DNA of 64,000 bases. It comes from Streptomyces sp. NBC_01707 (GTDB taxonomy: Bacteria; Actinomycetota; Actinomycetes; Streptomycetales; Streptomycetaceae). The notes under the pieces are model-generated. The model made no database searches. It worked only from the letters and a program-made list of their open reading frames with translations, and was not told where the DNA came from. Numbering within the stretch: position 1 is the stretch's first letter; each line of letters starts with the position of its first letter. The DNA lies in NCBI RefSeq assembly GCF_041438805.1, contig NZ_CP109190.1, forward strand, positions 5,084,001-5,148,000. The letters run 5' to 3'. Made by a program: the position numbers and the translations under genes. This document shows positions 8,528-16,776 of this stretch, piece by piece.

Positions 8528-10354
8528 ATGGGGCACTACAAGTCGAATCTCCGCGACATCGAGTTCAACCTCTTCGAGGTCCTCGGGCGCGACAAGCTGT
8601 ACGGCACCGGCCCGTTCGCCGAGATGGACGTCGAGACGGCGAAGAGCATCCTCGACGAGGTCGCCCGCCTCGCGGAGAACGAGCTGGCCGACTCCTTCGC
8701 CGACGCCGACCGCACCCCGCCGGTCTTCGACCCGGAGACCAACACGGCGCCGGTCCCGGAGACGTTCAGGAAGTCGTACCAGGCGTTCATGGACTCCGAG
8801 TACTGGCGCCTGGGCCTGCCCGAGGAGATCGGCGGCACGACTTCCCCGCGCTCCCTGATCTGGTCCTACGCGGAGCTGGTGCTCGGCTCGAACCCGGCCG
8901 TCTGGATGTACTCCTCGGGCCCGGCGTTCGCCGGCATCCTCTTCGACGAGGGCAACGAGGCGCAGAAGAAGATCGCCGAGATCGCCGTCGAGAAGCAGTG
9001 GGGCTCGACGATGGTGCTGACCGAGCCGGACGCCGGTTCGGACGTCGGCGCGGGCCGCACGAAGGCCGTCGAGCAGGAGGACGGCTCCTGGCACATCGAG
9101 GGTGTGAAGCGCTTCATCACCTCGGGCGAGCACGACATGTCCGAGAACATCATTCATTACGTGCTGGCCCGCCCCGAGGGCGCAGGCCCGGGCACGAAGG
9201 GTCTGTCGCTCTTCATGGTCCCGAAGTTCCACTTCGACTGGACCACCGGTGAGCTGGGCGAGCGCAACGGCGTGTACGCGACGAACGTCGAGCACAAGAT
9301 GGGCCTCAAGGCGTCCAACACGTGCGAGATGACGTTCGGCGACCAGCACCCCGCCAAGGGCTGGCTGATCGGCGACAAGCACGACGGCATCCGCCAGATG
9401 TTCCGCATCATCGAGTTCGCCCGGATGATGGTCGGCACGAAGGCCATCGCCACCCTCTCGACGGGGTACCTGAACGCACTGGAGTACGCCAAGGAGCGGG
9501 TCCAGGGCACCGACCTGGCGAACTTCATGGACAAGACCGCGCCCAAGGTCACCATCACGCACCACCCCGACGTGCGCCGCTCGCTGATGACGCAGAAGGC
9601 GTACGCGGAGGGCATGCGCTCCCTCGTGCTGTACACCGCCTCCGTCCAGGACGCGATCCAGGAGAAGGAGGCCGCCGGCGAGGACGCGAAGGCGCTGCAC
9701 GGTCTCAACGACCTGCTGCTCCCGATCGTCAAGGGCTACGGCTCCGAGAAGTCGTACGAGCAGTTGGCGCAGTCGCTCCAGACGTTCGGCGGCTCCGGGT
9801 ACCTCCAGGAGTACCCGATCGAGCAGTACATCCGGGACGCCAAGATCGACACCCTCTACGAGGGCACCACCGCGATCCAGGGCCAGGACTTCTTCTTCCG
9901 GAAGATCGTCCGCGACCAGGGCGCCTCGCTGAACGCGCTGTCCGAGGAGATCAAGAAGTTCCTCGCCGGCGCCCAGGGCAACGAGGAGCTGTCCGGTGCG
10001 CTGGACTCGCTGGCCAAGGCGGCCGTGGACCTGGAGGCGATCGTCGGCACGATGATCACCGACCTCACCGCGACCGGCGAGGACGTCAAGAACATCTACA
10101 AGGTCGGTCTGAACACCACCCGCCTGCTGCTGGCCTCCGGCGATGTCGTCGTCGGCTACCTGCTGCTGAAGGGCGCGGCCGTGGCGGCCGAGAAGCTGCC
10201 GACCGCCTCCGCGAAGGACGTCGCCTTCTACCAGGGCAAGATCGCCGCGGCGAAGTTCTTCGCGGCCGACGTCCTGCCGGGCGTCTCGGCCGAGCGCGCG
10301 CTCGCCGAGGCGGTCGACGGTTCGCTGATGGAGCTGGACGAGGCCGCGTTCTAG
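8528..10354 (+). CDS. Acyl-CoA dehydrogenase, long form (FadE)
   Basis: 608 aa, the long actinobacterial class with an extra C-terminal helical domain. It oxidises acyl-CoA to trans-2-enoyl-CoA with FAD. Seen: N-terminal helices (1-160), the FAD-contact segment [17 protein letters not shown] (about 160-180), middle beta domain, and the C-terminal [16 protein letters not shown] around residue 445, whose Glu is the usual catalytic base. The terminal domain (about 470-608) matches the family extension. The ATG follows TACGGAGCCTTCCC. A perfect terminator ends the gene, so it is monocistronic. Chain-length preference is unknown. Confidence 0.94.
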   Translation: MGHYKSNLRDIEFNLFEVLGRDKLYGTGPFAEMDVETAKSILDEVARLAENELADSFADADRTPPVFDPETNTAPVPETFRKSYQAFMDSEYWRLGLPEEIGGTTSPRSLIWSYAELVLGSNPAVWMYSSGPAFAGILFDEGNEAQKKIAEIAVEKQWGSTMVLTEPDAGSDVGAGRTKAVEQEDGSWHIEGVKRFITSGEHDMSENIIHYVLARPEGAGPGTKGLSLFMVPKFHFDWTTGELGERNGVYATNVEHKMGLKASNTCEMTFGDQHPAKGWLIGDKHDGIRQMFRIIEFARMMVGTKAIATLSTGYLNALEYAKERVQGTDLANFMDKTAPKVTITHHPDVRRSLMTQKAYAEGMRSLVLYTASVQDAIQEKEAAGEDAKALHGLNDLLLPIVKGYGSEKSYEQLAQSLQTFGGSGYLQEYPIEQYIRDAKIDTLYEGTTAIQGQDFFFRKIVRDQGASLNALSEEIKKFLAGAQGNEELSGALDSLAKAAVDLEAIVGTMITDLTATGEDVKNIYKVGLNTTRLLLASGDVVVGYLLLKGAAVAAEKLPTASAKDVAFYQGKIAAAKFFAADVLPGVSAERALAEAVDGSLMELDEAAF

Positions 10355-10381
10355 CCTTCGGCCCACAGCGTCGGTCGACGA

Positions 10382-10417
10382 GGCGCCGCCACCCGAATGC
10401 TTTCGGGTGGCGGCGCC
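10382..10417 (+). terminator. Terminator after acyl-CoA dehydrogenase
   Basis: Inverted repeat: GGCGCCGCCACCCGAA pairs with TTCGGGTGGCGGCGCC, giving a 16-bp stem with a 4-nt loop and very high stability. Confidence 0.85.
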
Positions 10418-10419
10418 GA

Positions 10420-10659
10420 GTCGTCTCACCCGACTCCGAGGACCGGGATCGCGACACCGAACCGCACAAGTACGCCGGGGCGGGCATCAAGCACTTCTGG
10501 ATCGTCGAGACGGTCGGCGAGCACGACCGGCCCATGGGTGTCACGTACGAGCTGGACCCGGTCGACAAGACGTACATCTCCACCGGCGTCCACCACGACC
10601 GGCTCAAACTCTCCACCCCGTACGACATCGACATCGACCTGACAGCAATCGACGAGCTG
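10420..10659 (+). pseudogene. 5'-truncated Uma2-family (DUF820, PD-(D/E)XK-like) remnant
   Basis: About 80 codons with no start codon of their own encode VVSPDSEDRDRD, then HKYAGAGIKHFWIVE, YELDP, GVHHDRLKLSTPYDIDIDL. This is the C-terminal half of the Streptomyces Uma2 family (typically about 190 aa), including the E/VVSPxS and KxxKYxxxGIxxFW signatures. The N-terminal half is absent because the upstream terminator begins where it should be. The frame runs without a stop into the aminopeptidase gene, so the original stop is also lost. High GC3 shows recent coding history. Confidence 0.7.
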
Positions 10660-10731
10660 TGGCCCCGGGCCCAAGGGCCAGGGTGGCGGTACGCGGATTC
10701 TTCCCGGCCCATCGTCGTTACAGTGAAGAAC

Positions 10732-12030
10732 ATGAGTTCTCCCCTCCGCTTCGACCGCGGTCACACCGACGACCTGATGGCCTTCCTGATGGCCAGCCCC
10801 TCCCCGTACCACGCCGTGGCCACCGCCGCGGCGCGGCTGGAGAAGGCCGGCTTCCGGCAGGTCGAGGAGACCGCGGCCTGGGACGCGTCCACCGGTGGGA
10901 AGTACGTGCTGCGCGGCGGGGCGATCATCGCCTGGTACGTGCCGGAAGGCGCCGGGGCGCACACCCCGTTCCGGATCGCCGGGGCGCACACCGACTCGCC
11001 GAATCTGCGGGTGAAGCCGCTGCCCGACACGGGGTCGTACGGCTGGCGGCAGATCGCCGTCGAGGTGTACGGCGGCACCCTGCTCAACACCTGGCTGGAC
11101 CGGGACCTCGGTCTCGCGGGCCGGATCAGCCTGCGCGACGGCACACACCGGCTGGTCAACATCGACCGGCCGCTGCTGCGCGTGCCTCAACTGGCCGTGC
11201 ATCTGGACCGGTCGGCCAACACCGACGGTCTCAAGCTCGACCGGCAGAAGCACATGCAGCCGATCTGGGGGCTCGGGGACGTCGAGGAGGGCGACCTGAT
11301 CCGGTTCGTCGCCGAGGAGGCGGGCGTCGGCGCCGACGACGTGACCGGCTGGGACCTGATGCCGCACGCCGTGGAGCCGCCGGCCTACCTGGGCCGGGAC
11401 CGCGAACTGCTGGCCGGGCCGCGGATGGACAACCTGCTCTCCGTGCACGCGGCGACGGCCGCGCTCGCCGCCGTCGCCGGACAGCCGGACGACGAGATCC
11501 CGTACATCCCGGTGCTGGCCGCGTTCGACCACGAGGAGAACGGTTCGCAGTCGGACACCGGCGCGGACGGACCGCTGCTCGGCACGGTGCTGGAGCGCTC
11601 CGTCTTCGCCCGTGGCGGCGCGTACGAGGACCGCGCCCGGGCCTTCGCGGGGACCGTCTGTCTCTCCTCCGACACCGGTCATGCGATCCACCCCAACTAC
11701 GGCGAGCGCCACGACCCGACACACCACCCGGTGGCGAACGGCGGGCCGATCCTCAAGGTCAACGTCAACATGCGGTACGCGACGGACGGCAGCGGCCGGG
11801 CCGTGTTCGCGGCAGCGTGCGAGAAGGCGGGCGTGCCGTGGCAGACGTTCGTCTCCAACAACTCGATGCCCTGCGGCACGACGATCGGCCCGATCACCGC
11901 GGCCCGGCACGGCATCCAGACCGTGGACATCGGCGTCGCGATCCTGTCGATGCACAGTGCGCGTGAGCTGTGCGGCGCGGACGACCCGTATCTGCTGGCG
12001 AACGCGCTGGCGGCGTTCCTGGCGGGCTGA
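10732..12030 (+). CDS. apeB: M18 family aminopeptidase (aspartyl aminopeptidase type)
   Basis: 432 aa, standard M18 length. A cytoplasmic dinuclear zinc peptidase removing N-terminal residues, often acidic ones. Metal ligands and catalytic acid are visible: AGAHTDSPNLRVKP (His, Asp), DHEENGSQS (catalytic Glu and ligand Glu), SSDTGHAIHPNY (Asp) and the C-terminal SMHSARELCG (His). Start chosen at ATG 10732 (MSSPLRFDRGHTDDLMAF), where family similarity begins. The frame is open upstream only because it runs into the Uma2 remnant. SD is weak (CAGTGAAGAAC). Confidence 0.94.
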   Translation: MSSPLRFDRGHTDDLMAFLMASPSPYHAVATAAARLEKAGFRQVEETAAWDASTGGKYVLRGGAIIAWYVPEGAGAHTPFRIAGAHTDSPNLRVKPLPDTGSYGWRQIAVEVYGGTLLNTWLDRDLGLAGRISLRDGTHRLVNIDRPLLRVPQLAVHLDRSANTDGLKLDRQKHMQPIWGLGDVEEGDLIRFVAEEAGVGADDVTGWDLMPHAVEPPAYLGRDRELLAGPRMDNLLSVHAATAALAAVAGQPDDEIPYIPVLAAFDHEENGSQSDTGADGPLLGTVLERSVFARGGAYEDRARAFAGTVCLSSDTGHAIHPNYGERHDPTHHPVANGGPILKVNVNMRYATDGSGRAVFAAACEKAGVPWQTFVSNNSMPCGTTIGPITAARHGIQTVDIGVAILSMHSARELCGADDPYLLANALAAFLAG

Positions 12031-12410
12031 TCCGCCTTCCGCACAAGGTTGTTGCCGGGCCGGCCCTTCCGTCGGGGCCTGCCCGGACACCGGCGGCCCG
12101 TTCGGTCAACGAGGCGCGCGGGGCGGACCGGTCGGCACCGGCATCGGCCCGATCGCCGCGGTGGTCGCCGTGGTCGCCGTGGTCGCCGTGGTCGCCGTGA
12201 CAGTGGTCCGCGACCGGACCGTGGTGTCCACCGCCACGTTCGCCGGCGCACAGGCGATCGGGCTGCTCACCGGGACCGGCCGGGATCCAACCGGTCCGAC
12301 GGGCCGCCCGCACCCGGCCGGTGGAGCCTCTCCGGCGCTGAGGACAGCTGGACGTACCGATGGGGTTCGCCGGCCGATCCGCCTTCCACACATGGTTGTT
12401 GCCGGACCGG
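12029..12410 (+). repeat. Direct repeat pair, 35 bp
   Basis: Copies at 12029-12063 and 12376-12410 match at 32 of 35 positions and share the core GATCCGCCTTCC and GGTTGTTGCCGG. The first copy begins at the aminopeptidase stop codon; the second lies about 55 bp before the DUF6458 gene. The 312 bp between carry no convincing gene. Function unknown; see findings. Confidence 0.8.
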
Positions 12411-12464
12411 GTACGCGATCCGTACACGGTCCGGAGCCTCCGGACCGCCGAGGAGGCGTGACCC
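12031..12464. other. 434-bp spacer without a convincing gene
   Basis: Holds the 35-bp direct repeat pair and a perfect 9-bp tandem repeat. Open frames run through it on both strands, but they encode Gly/Arg/Pro-rich or Val-Val-Ala repeats with no family resemblance. Confidence 0.6.
12161..12196 (+). repeat. Tandem repeat, 4 x 9 bp
   Basis: Four perfect copies of GTGGTCGCC in a row, bounded by degenerate half-copies. Sits inside the spacer framed by the 35-bp direct repeats. Confidence 0.85.
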
Positions 12465-12686
12465 ATGGGACTCGGAGGATTCATCATCCTCATCGCCGTC
12501 GGCGCGATACTCACCTTCGCCACCGACTGGCAGATGGACACCGTCAATGTCGACCTGGTCGGCTGGATCATGATGATCGTCGGCATCATCGGAGTCTTCG
12601 TCTACGCGAGCATCGCGCGGCGCCGCCGGATGGTCGTACCGCCCAGCACCACAGTCGTGTCCGAGGACGAGCGCCGCGGAATCTGA
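12465..12686 (+). CDS. DUF6458 family small membrane protein
   Basis: 73 aa. Two hydrophobic segments (about residues 3-20 and 29-50) flank the short conserved loop TDWQMDTVNVDLVGWI; a basic RRRR stretch and a polar tail follow. This matches the small actinobacterial DUF6458 family, of unknown function and probably anchored in the cytoplasmic membrane with a cytosolic tail. Good SD (GAGGAGGCGTGACCC before ATG). No operon partner; the promoter may overlap the second 35-bp repeat. Confidence 0.82.
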   Translation: MGLGGFIILIAVGAILTFATDWQMDTVNVDLVGWIMMIVGIIGVFVYASIARRRRMVVPPSTTVVSEDERRGI

Positions 12687-12739
12687 ACCGAACTCCGCAC
12701 CTTGGCCGTCGCGGTCCAGCTCACGGCGGTTCGGCAAGG

Positions 12740-12774
12740 CCCCCGGGCGATGATCTCAGTTCTTCGCCCGGGGG
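12740..12774 (+). promoter_or_regulatory. Hairpin overlapping a ribosome site
   Basis: CCCCCGGGCGA (12740-12750) pairs perfectly with TCGCCCGGGGG (12764-12774), 11 bp, 13-nt loop. It may be the DUF6458 terminator, but its right arm runs into GGAGG (12773-12777), the likely SD of the small frame at 12785. Confidence 0.6.
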
Positions 12775-12784
12775 AGGAGAGCCA

Positions 12785-12871
12785 GTGGACTTCCACCCGA
12801 ACCACCGGCCCGCGAAGTGGGTGACGAGCTTCCCGGCACCCGAACTCCGCGACGGCGCCGAGGACTTCTGA
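12785..12871 (+). CDS. Possible 28-aa small protein
   Basis: GTG start seven bases after GGAGG, 28 codons, TGA stop. Third positions are G or C in 26 of 28 codons, as in genuine genes here, and the product (begins VDFHPNHRPAKW) is hydrophilic with Trp/Phe residues and an acidic C-terminus. I do not recognise the sequence. It could be a real small protein or the preserved tail of a lost gene. It lies convergent to the thioredoxin/NHL gene with 13 bp between stops. Confidence 0.35.
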   Translation: MDFHPNHRPAKWVTSFPAPELRDGAEDF

Positions 12872-12884
12872 GGCCGTCAGCCCG

Positions 12885-14702
12885 TCAGGCCTGCTCGTCC
12901 ATTCCGGCGAGCACCAGCGGCAGCCGCGACGTCCCCTGCGCACTCACGCGGACGGGGACGCCCCAGTCCTGCTGGTGGACGTGGCAGGCCGGGTACTCGT
13001 TGGCCGGGTCGTCGTCGCAGGACGCCGCCATCGCGGACACATGCAGGACGCCTTCGCTGACGCCGTCGGCCAGGACCAGGTCGCGGAAGAGATCGGTGCC
13101 GGGGCCGGCGCCCTCCGCCAGCAGCTCGGGCGGGGTCGACGAGACCAGCAGCCGGGTCGAGGGACCGTACCGGGTGTCCAGCTTCTGACCGGCGGGTGCC
13201 TGGAAGACCACATCCAGCCGGAGCGTGCCGGGGGCGATCTCGGTGGCCGCGCGCTGGGTGCGGTGCGCCTGGTCGGCGACGCGTACGGCCTCCTCGGGCA
13301 GCCGCAGCCGGGTCAGCCGGTGCCGGGCGGACTCGACGACGACGAGATCGCCGTCGACCACCACGGCATCGCTCGGCTCGCGCAGATCGGTGGCCAGCGT
13401 GGTGACCTCGCCGGTGGCGGGGTCGTAACGGCGCAGGGAGTGGTTGTACGTGTCGCTGACGGCGACGGACCCGTCGGGCAGCGCGGTCACGCCCAGCGGG
13501 TGCTGGAAGAGCGCCTGGTCGGCGGCGCCGTCGCGGTGACCGAAGTCGAAGAGGCCGGTGCCGACAGCCGTGTGCACGCTCCCGTCGCGGTCCACGTACC
13601 GCAGCGCGGACGTCTCCGAGTCGGCGACCCAGAGCCGTTCACCGTCGGCCGAGGCGGCAAGTCCGGACGGCTGGGCGAACCAGGCCTCGTCTGCCGGACC
13701 GTCGACAAGTCCTTCGTTGGTCGTGCCCGCGGCGACCTGCACGGTTCCGGACTCGGGGTCGTACGACCACAGCTGGTGGACGCCTGCCATGGCGATCCAC
13801 AGCCGGTCGGCGAACCAGGCGACGTCCCACGGGGAGGAGAGGTCGACCTCTCGGGCCGGACCGGACGCCGGGGAGCCCTGCCACCACTGGTGGCCGGTGC
13901 CCGCGAGGGTCGTCGTCACCCCGGTCGTGAGGTCGAGGGCGCGGATGGCGTGGTTGACGGTGTCGGCGACGGCGATCCGGCCGTCGGGCAGCACGGCAAG
14001 CCCCTGCGGCTCACTGAACCGGACCTCGTCGGGCGCGCCGTCCGCGAGCCCCCGGTCCCCGGTGCCGAAGTGACGGCGGACCGTCTCACCGTCCCGTTCG
14101 ATCTCGACGAGGCGGTGCCGGGTGGTGTCGGAGACGAGGAAGCCGCCGTCCGGCAGCAGCAGGGCCTTGCCGGGGAAGCGCAGATGCGTGGCGACGGGCT
14201 CGGGCGCCACGTACGGGCCGTCGCCACGGCGCAGCGTGCCCTTCGCGGCGTGCTCGGCCTCCAGCTCCTCGACGAGCTTCTCGATGGCGTGCGCATGGCC
14301 CTCGCCGGCGTGCTGGGCGACGACGTAGCCCTCGGGGTCGATGACGACCAGTGTCGGCCAGGCGCGGACGGCGTACTGCTTCCAGGTGGCGAGTTCGGGG
14401 TCGTCGAGGACGGGGTGGTGGACCTCGTACCGCTCGACGGCGTCGACGACGGCCTGGTGCTCGGCCTCGTGGACGAACTTCGGCGAATGCACGCCGATGA
14501 TCACCACGGTGTCGCGGTGCTTCTCCTCCAGGTCACGCAGCTCATCGAGGACATGCAGACAGTTCACACAGCAGAACGTCCAAAAATCCAGAATGACGAT
14601 GCGTCCCCGCAGGTCAGCGAGGGTGTATTGCTGGTCGCCGGTATTGAGCCAGCCACCCTTGCCGACCAGCTCGGGGGCCCTGACGCGCGCACGTGTTGCC
14701 AT
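12885..14702 (-). CDS. Thioredoxin-like / NHL beta-propeller protein
   Basis: 605 aa from the ATG at 14700-14702 (MATRARVRAPELVGKGGW). N-terminal TlpA/thioredoxin-like domain (about 10-150) with an unusual active site FCCVNC (CVNC preceded by Cys), then about six NHL repeats (about 175-480; blades with LPDGxxxVxDTxNHxxR), and a C-terminal beta domain (about 490-600) seen in NHLRC2-like proteins. No signal peptide, so cytosolic. Role in thiol redox or protein interaction is inferred from architecture only. A more distal ATG at 14720 would add six residues. Promoter lies between this gene and the nitrilase gene, beside parS. Confidence 0.88.
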   Translation of the reverse strand: MATRARVRAPELVGKGGWLNTGDQQYTLADLRGRIVILDFWTFCCVNCLHVLDELRDLEEKHRDTVVIIGVHSPKFVHEAEHQAVVDAVERYEVHHPVLDDPELATWKQYAVRAWPTLVVIDPEGYVVAQHAGEGHAHAIEKLVEELEAEHAAKGTLRRGDGPYVAPEPVATHLRFPGKALLLPDGGFLVSDTTRHRLVEIERDGETVRRHFGTGDRGLADGAPDEVRFSEPQGLAVLPDGRIAVADTVNHAIRALDLTTGVTTTLAGTGHQWWQGSPASGPAREVDLSSPWDVAWFADRLWIAMAGVHQLWSYDPESGTVQVAAGTTNEGLVDGPADEAWFAQPSGLAASADGERLWVADSETSALRYVDRDGSVHTAVGTGLFDFGHRDGAADQALFQHPLGVTALPDGSVAVSDTYNHSLRRYDPATGEVTTLATDLREPSDAVVVDGDLVVVESARHRLTRLRLPEEAVRVADQAHRTQRAATEIAPGTLRLDVVFQAPAGQKLDTRYGPSTRLLVSSTPPELLAEGAGPGTDLFRDLVLADGVSEGVLHVSAMAASCDDDPANEYPACHVHQQDWGVPVRVSAQGTSRLPLVLAGMDEQA

Positions 14703-14791
14703 GTGAACAGTCAACATCACCGGAGTGCGTCCGCATTCCGGAGGGTCTCGGGCATGGAGGTCTCACACGTCCCGGGGAGACCCACCGGGGC

Positions 14792-14805
14792 GTTTCACGT
14801 GAAAC
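14792..14805. other. parS: parS site (ParB-binding), perfect
   Basis: GTTTCACGTGAAAC, a perfect 14-bp palindrome identical to the Streptomyces parS consensus. It lies in the short spacer upstream of the thioredoxin/NHL gene. ParB spreads from such sites to organise the origin region for segregation into spores. Confidence 0.88.
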
Positions 14806-14833
14806 CGGGCTCCGCCCGACGCCGGGTCGGGCC

Positions 14834-14921
14834 CGGTCCGACGGATGCATCGGCGGATACCCGACGGTGGTGCGAGTCCGGTCCGACCGATGCGTCAGCG
14901 GCTGCTCGACGGCGGGGCGAG
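14834..14921. repeat. Imperfect 43-bp tandem duplication at a gene end
   Basis: Segments 14834-14876 and 14879-14921 are about 79 percent identical by eye. The second contains the last codons and stop of the nitrilase-family gene; the first is a decayed copy just beyond the stop. Confidence 0.7.
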
Positions 14922-15695
14922 ACCCAGCCGTCGGTCCTTCAGCGCCGGGAACTGTTCCCGCGTGGCGGCGACCCCAGCCGGGTCGAACTCCACGGTGAGC
15001 ACCTCCTCGTCCGCGCCCGCCTCGGCGAGCACCTCGCCCCACGGGTCGACGGCGATGCTGCGCCCGGCCTGCTCGACCCCGGCGTGGGTGCCGGCGGTGC
15101 CGACGGCCAGGACGTACGCCTGGTTCTCGACGGCGCGCGCCTGGGCCAGCAGCGTCCAGTGGGCGCGACGCCGCTCCGGCCAGCCCGCCGGGATGACGAG
15201 CGTCTGCGCGCCCGCGTCGACGAGGCCGCGGAACAGTTCGGGGAAGCGCAGGTCGTAGCAGGTGGCGAGGCCGAGCGTGGTCTGCGGCAGGGCGACCGTC
15301 ACGAGTTCCTCGCCGGCGCCCATCATCACCGCCTCGCCCTTGTCGAAGCCGAAGCGGTGGATCTTGCGGTAGGCGGCTGCCCGCTCGCCCTCCGGGGTGA
15401 AGACCAGCGAGGTGTTGTAGAGCGTGCCGTCGTCGGCACGCTCCACGAAGGAGCCGGCGTGCAGCCAGACTCCGGCGTCGGCCGCGGCCTTCGCCATCAG
15501 GTCGTGGGTGGGCCCGTGCAGCGGTTCGGCCTCGTCGGCGAAAGCGGTGTACGCGAACGCGCCGACCGGCCAGAGTTCGGGTAGGACCACCAGATCGGCG
15601 CCACGCTGGTCCGCGACCAACGACGCCACGCGATCCCTGCGGGAATTGACGGATTCGTCCGGGTCTACTGCGATCTGGATGAGGGAGGCGCGCAC
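14895..15695 (-). CDS. Carbon-nitrogen hydrolase (nitrilase superfamily)
   Basis: 266 aa, typical length. Catalytic triad in place: Glu in VVLPELWPVG (about 42), Lys in YRKIHRFGF (about 111), Cys in LATCYDLRFPE (about 145). The RFPE context and size suit omega-amidase (Nit2-like) enzymes hydrolysing alpha-ketoglutaramate-type amides, or a general amidase; the substrate is not certain. Cytoplasmic. ATG start; single gene, divergent from the maleylpyruvate isomerase-fold gene. Its 3' end has been tandemly duplicated. Confidence 0.92.
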   Translation of the reverse strand: MRASLIQIAVDPDESVNSRRDRVASLVADQRGADLVVLPELWPVGAFAYTAFADEAEPLHGPTHDLMAKAAADAGVWLHAGSFVERADDGTLYNTSLVFTPEGERAAAYRKIHRFGFDKGEAVMMGAGEELVTVALPQTTLGLATCYDLRFPELFRGLVDAGAQTLVIPAGWPERRRAHWTLLAQARAVENQAYVLAVGTAGTHAGVEQAGRSIAVDPWGEVLAEAGADEEVLTVEFDPAGVAATREQFPALKDRRLGLAPPSSSR

Positions 15696-15878
15696 ACTAC
15701 CACCGTCCTGGCATTCGAGCCGTCAACACGGGCCTACGATCGTCACACGAAAGCACTGCCGGGGTGCCTGCTCGCAGCGTAACTTAGCGACCGAACCTCC
15801 CACGCAGCCCGCAGCCGCCGCCCGCCGACCGCGCCCAGCAGTCCAGCCCATGCACCGCAGAACCGCACGAGGGGTCCC

Positions 15879-16703
15879 GTGACCGTCCATCCCAGCCTCC
15901 AGACCTACGCCGATGCCTGGACCCACTCCGTCGAGTCGATAGCCGAGCTGGTGAAGCCGCTCGCCGAGGGGGAGTGGAACCGCCGTACACCGTGCCCCGG
16001 TTGGTCGGTGCGCGACATCGTCTCGCACATCATCGGCATGGAGTGCGAGCAGCTCGGCGATCCGCGGCCGATCCACACGCTGCCGCGCGATCTCTACCAC
16101 GTACAGAACGACTTCACCCGCTACATGGAGATGCAGGTCGATGTGCGGCGCCACCACACCGCACCCGAGATGACCTCCGAGCTGGAGTACACGATCATCC
16201 GCCGCTCCCGTCAGCTGCGGAACGAGTCGCGTGACCCGGAGACCATGACCCGCGCGCCGCTCGGCGCCGAGCAGACCCTGGAACTGGCGCTGCGGATGCG
16301 GGCCTTCGACGTCTGGGTGCACGAGCAGGATCTGCGGGCGACGCTGGGTGCGCCCGGCAACCTGGACTCCCCCGGAGCCGCCATCGCACGGGACGCGCTG
16401 CTCGCCGCGCTGCCGAAGGTGGTCGCCAAGGACGCGGGCGCGCCGCCCAATTCGGCGGTCGTGCTCGATGTGCACGGGCCGGTGGAGTTCCTGCGCACGG
16501 TCAGGGTCGACGCGGACGGCCGTGGTTCGGTGGACGGTTCGCCTTCGCTGGGGCCCGCGGTGACGCTGTCGATGGACTGGGAGACCTACGTCCGGCTGGC
16601 CTGCGGTCGGGTTCGCCCGGCGGCGGTCGCGGACCGGATCAAGGTCGAGGGCGACCAGGAGCTGGCGACGGCGATCCTGCAGAACTTCGCCGTGACGCCG
16701 TAA
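15879..16703 (+). CDS. Maleylpyruvate isomerase family mycothiol-dependent enzyme
   Basis: 274 aa. N-terminal DinB-like four-helix bundle (about 8-160) with the typical W-x8-CPGWSVRDIVSHI segment providing a metal-binding His; C-terminal SCP2-like/MDMPI domain (about 175-270). The family includes mycothiol-dependent maleylpyruvate isomerase and thiol S-transferases, and most members are uncharacterised. Given the absence of gentisate-pathway genes nearby, a detoxification role is more likely (inference). GTG start after GGGGTCCC, a weak SD. Confidence 0.85.
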   Translation: MTVHPSLQTYADAWTHSVESIAELVKPLAEGEWNRRTPCPGWSVRDIVSHIIGMECEQLGDPRPIHTLPRDLYHVQNDFTRYMEMQVDVRRHHTAPEMTSELEYTIIRRSRQLRNESRDPETMTRAPLGAEQTLELALRMRAFDVWVHEQDLRATLGAPGNLDSPGAAIARDALLAALPKVVAKDAGAPPNSAVVLDVHGPVEFLRTVRVDADGRGSVDGSPSLGPAVTLSMDWETYVRLACGRVRPAAVADRIKVEGDQELATAILQNFAVTP

Positions 16704-16712
16704 CAGCGCGGT

Positions 16713-16758
16713 CGGCGGCGCCCGTCTTTCGTGAAATGAAGAGACGGGCGCGCCGCCG
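16713..16758. terminator. Bidirectional terminator between convergent genes
   Basis: CGGCGGCGCCCGTC (16713-16726) pairs with 16743-16758 apart from a 2-nt bulge, between the convergent isomerase-fold and MFS genes. Confidence 0.65.
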
Positions 16759-16776
16759 AGCCGGCTGCCGCAGAGG

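Larger units (their letters stand above)
10355..10731. other. Spacer with terminator and Uma2-type remnant
   Basis: 377 bp between acyl-CoA dehydrogenase and aminopeptidase. It holds the terminator at 10382-10417 and, directly after it, a protein-like stretch at 10420-10659 that belongs to neither neighbour. The aminopeptidase promoter must lie within or just after that remnant. Confidence 0.6.

Noticed and set aside
8513..10429. 638-codon open frame opposite the acyl-CoA dehydrogenase
   Set aside because: Antisense shadow created by codon bias; runs through the terminator.
10426..12090. 554-codon open frame opposite apeB
   Set aside because: Antisense shadow; extends into the remnant and the repeat spacer without any start signal.
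11612..12871. 419-codon frame from within apeB through the repeat spacer
   Set aside because: Low-complexity Arg/Pro/Gly product that changes character at every boundary; only its last 28 codons (12785-12871) have a ribosome site and coding-like composition.
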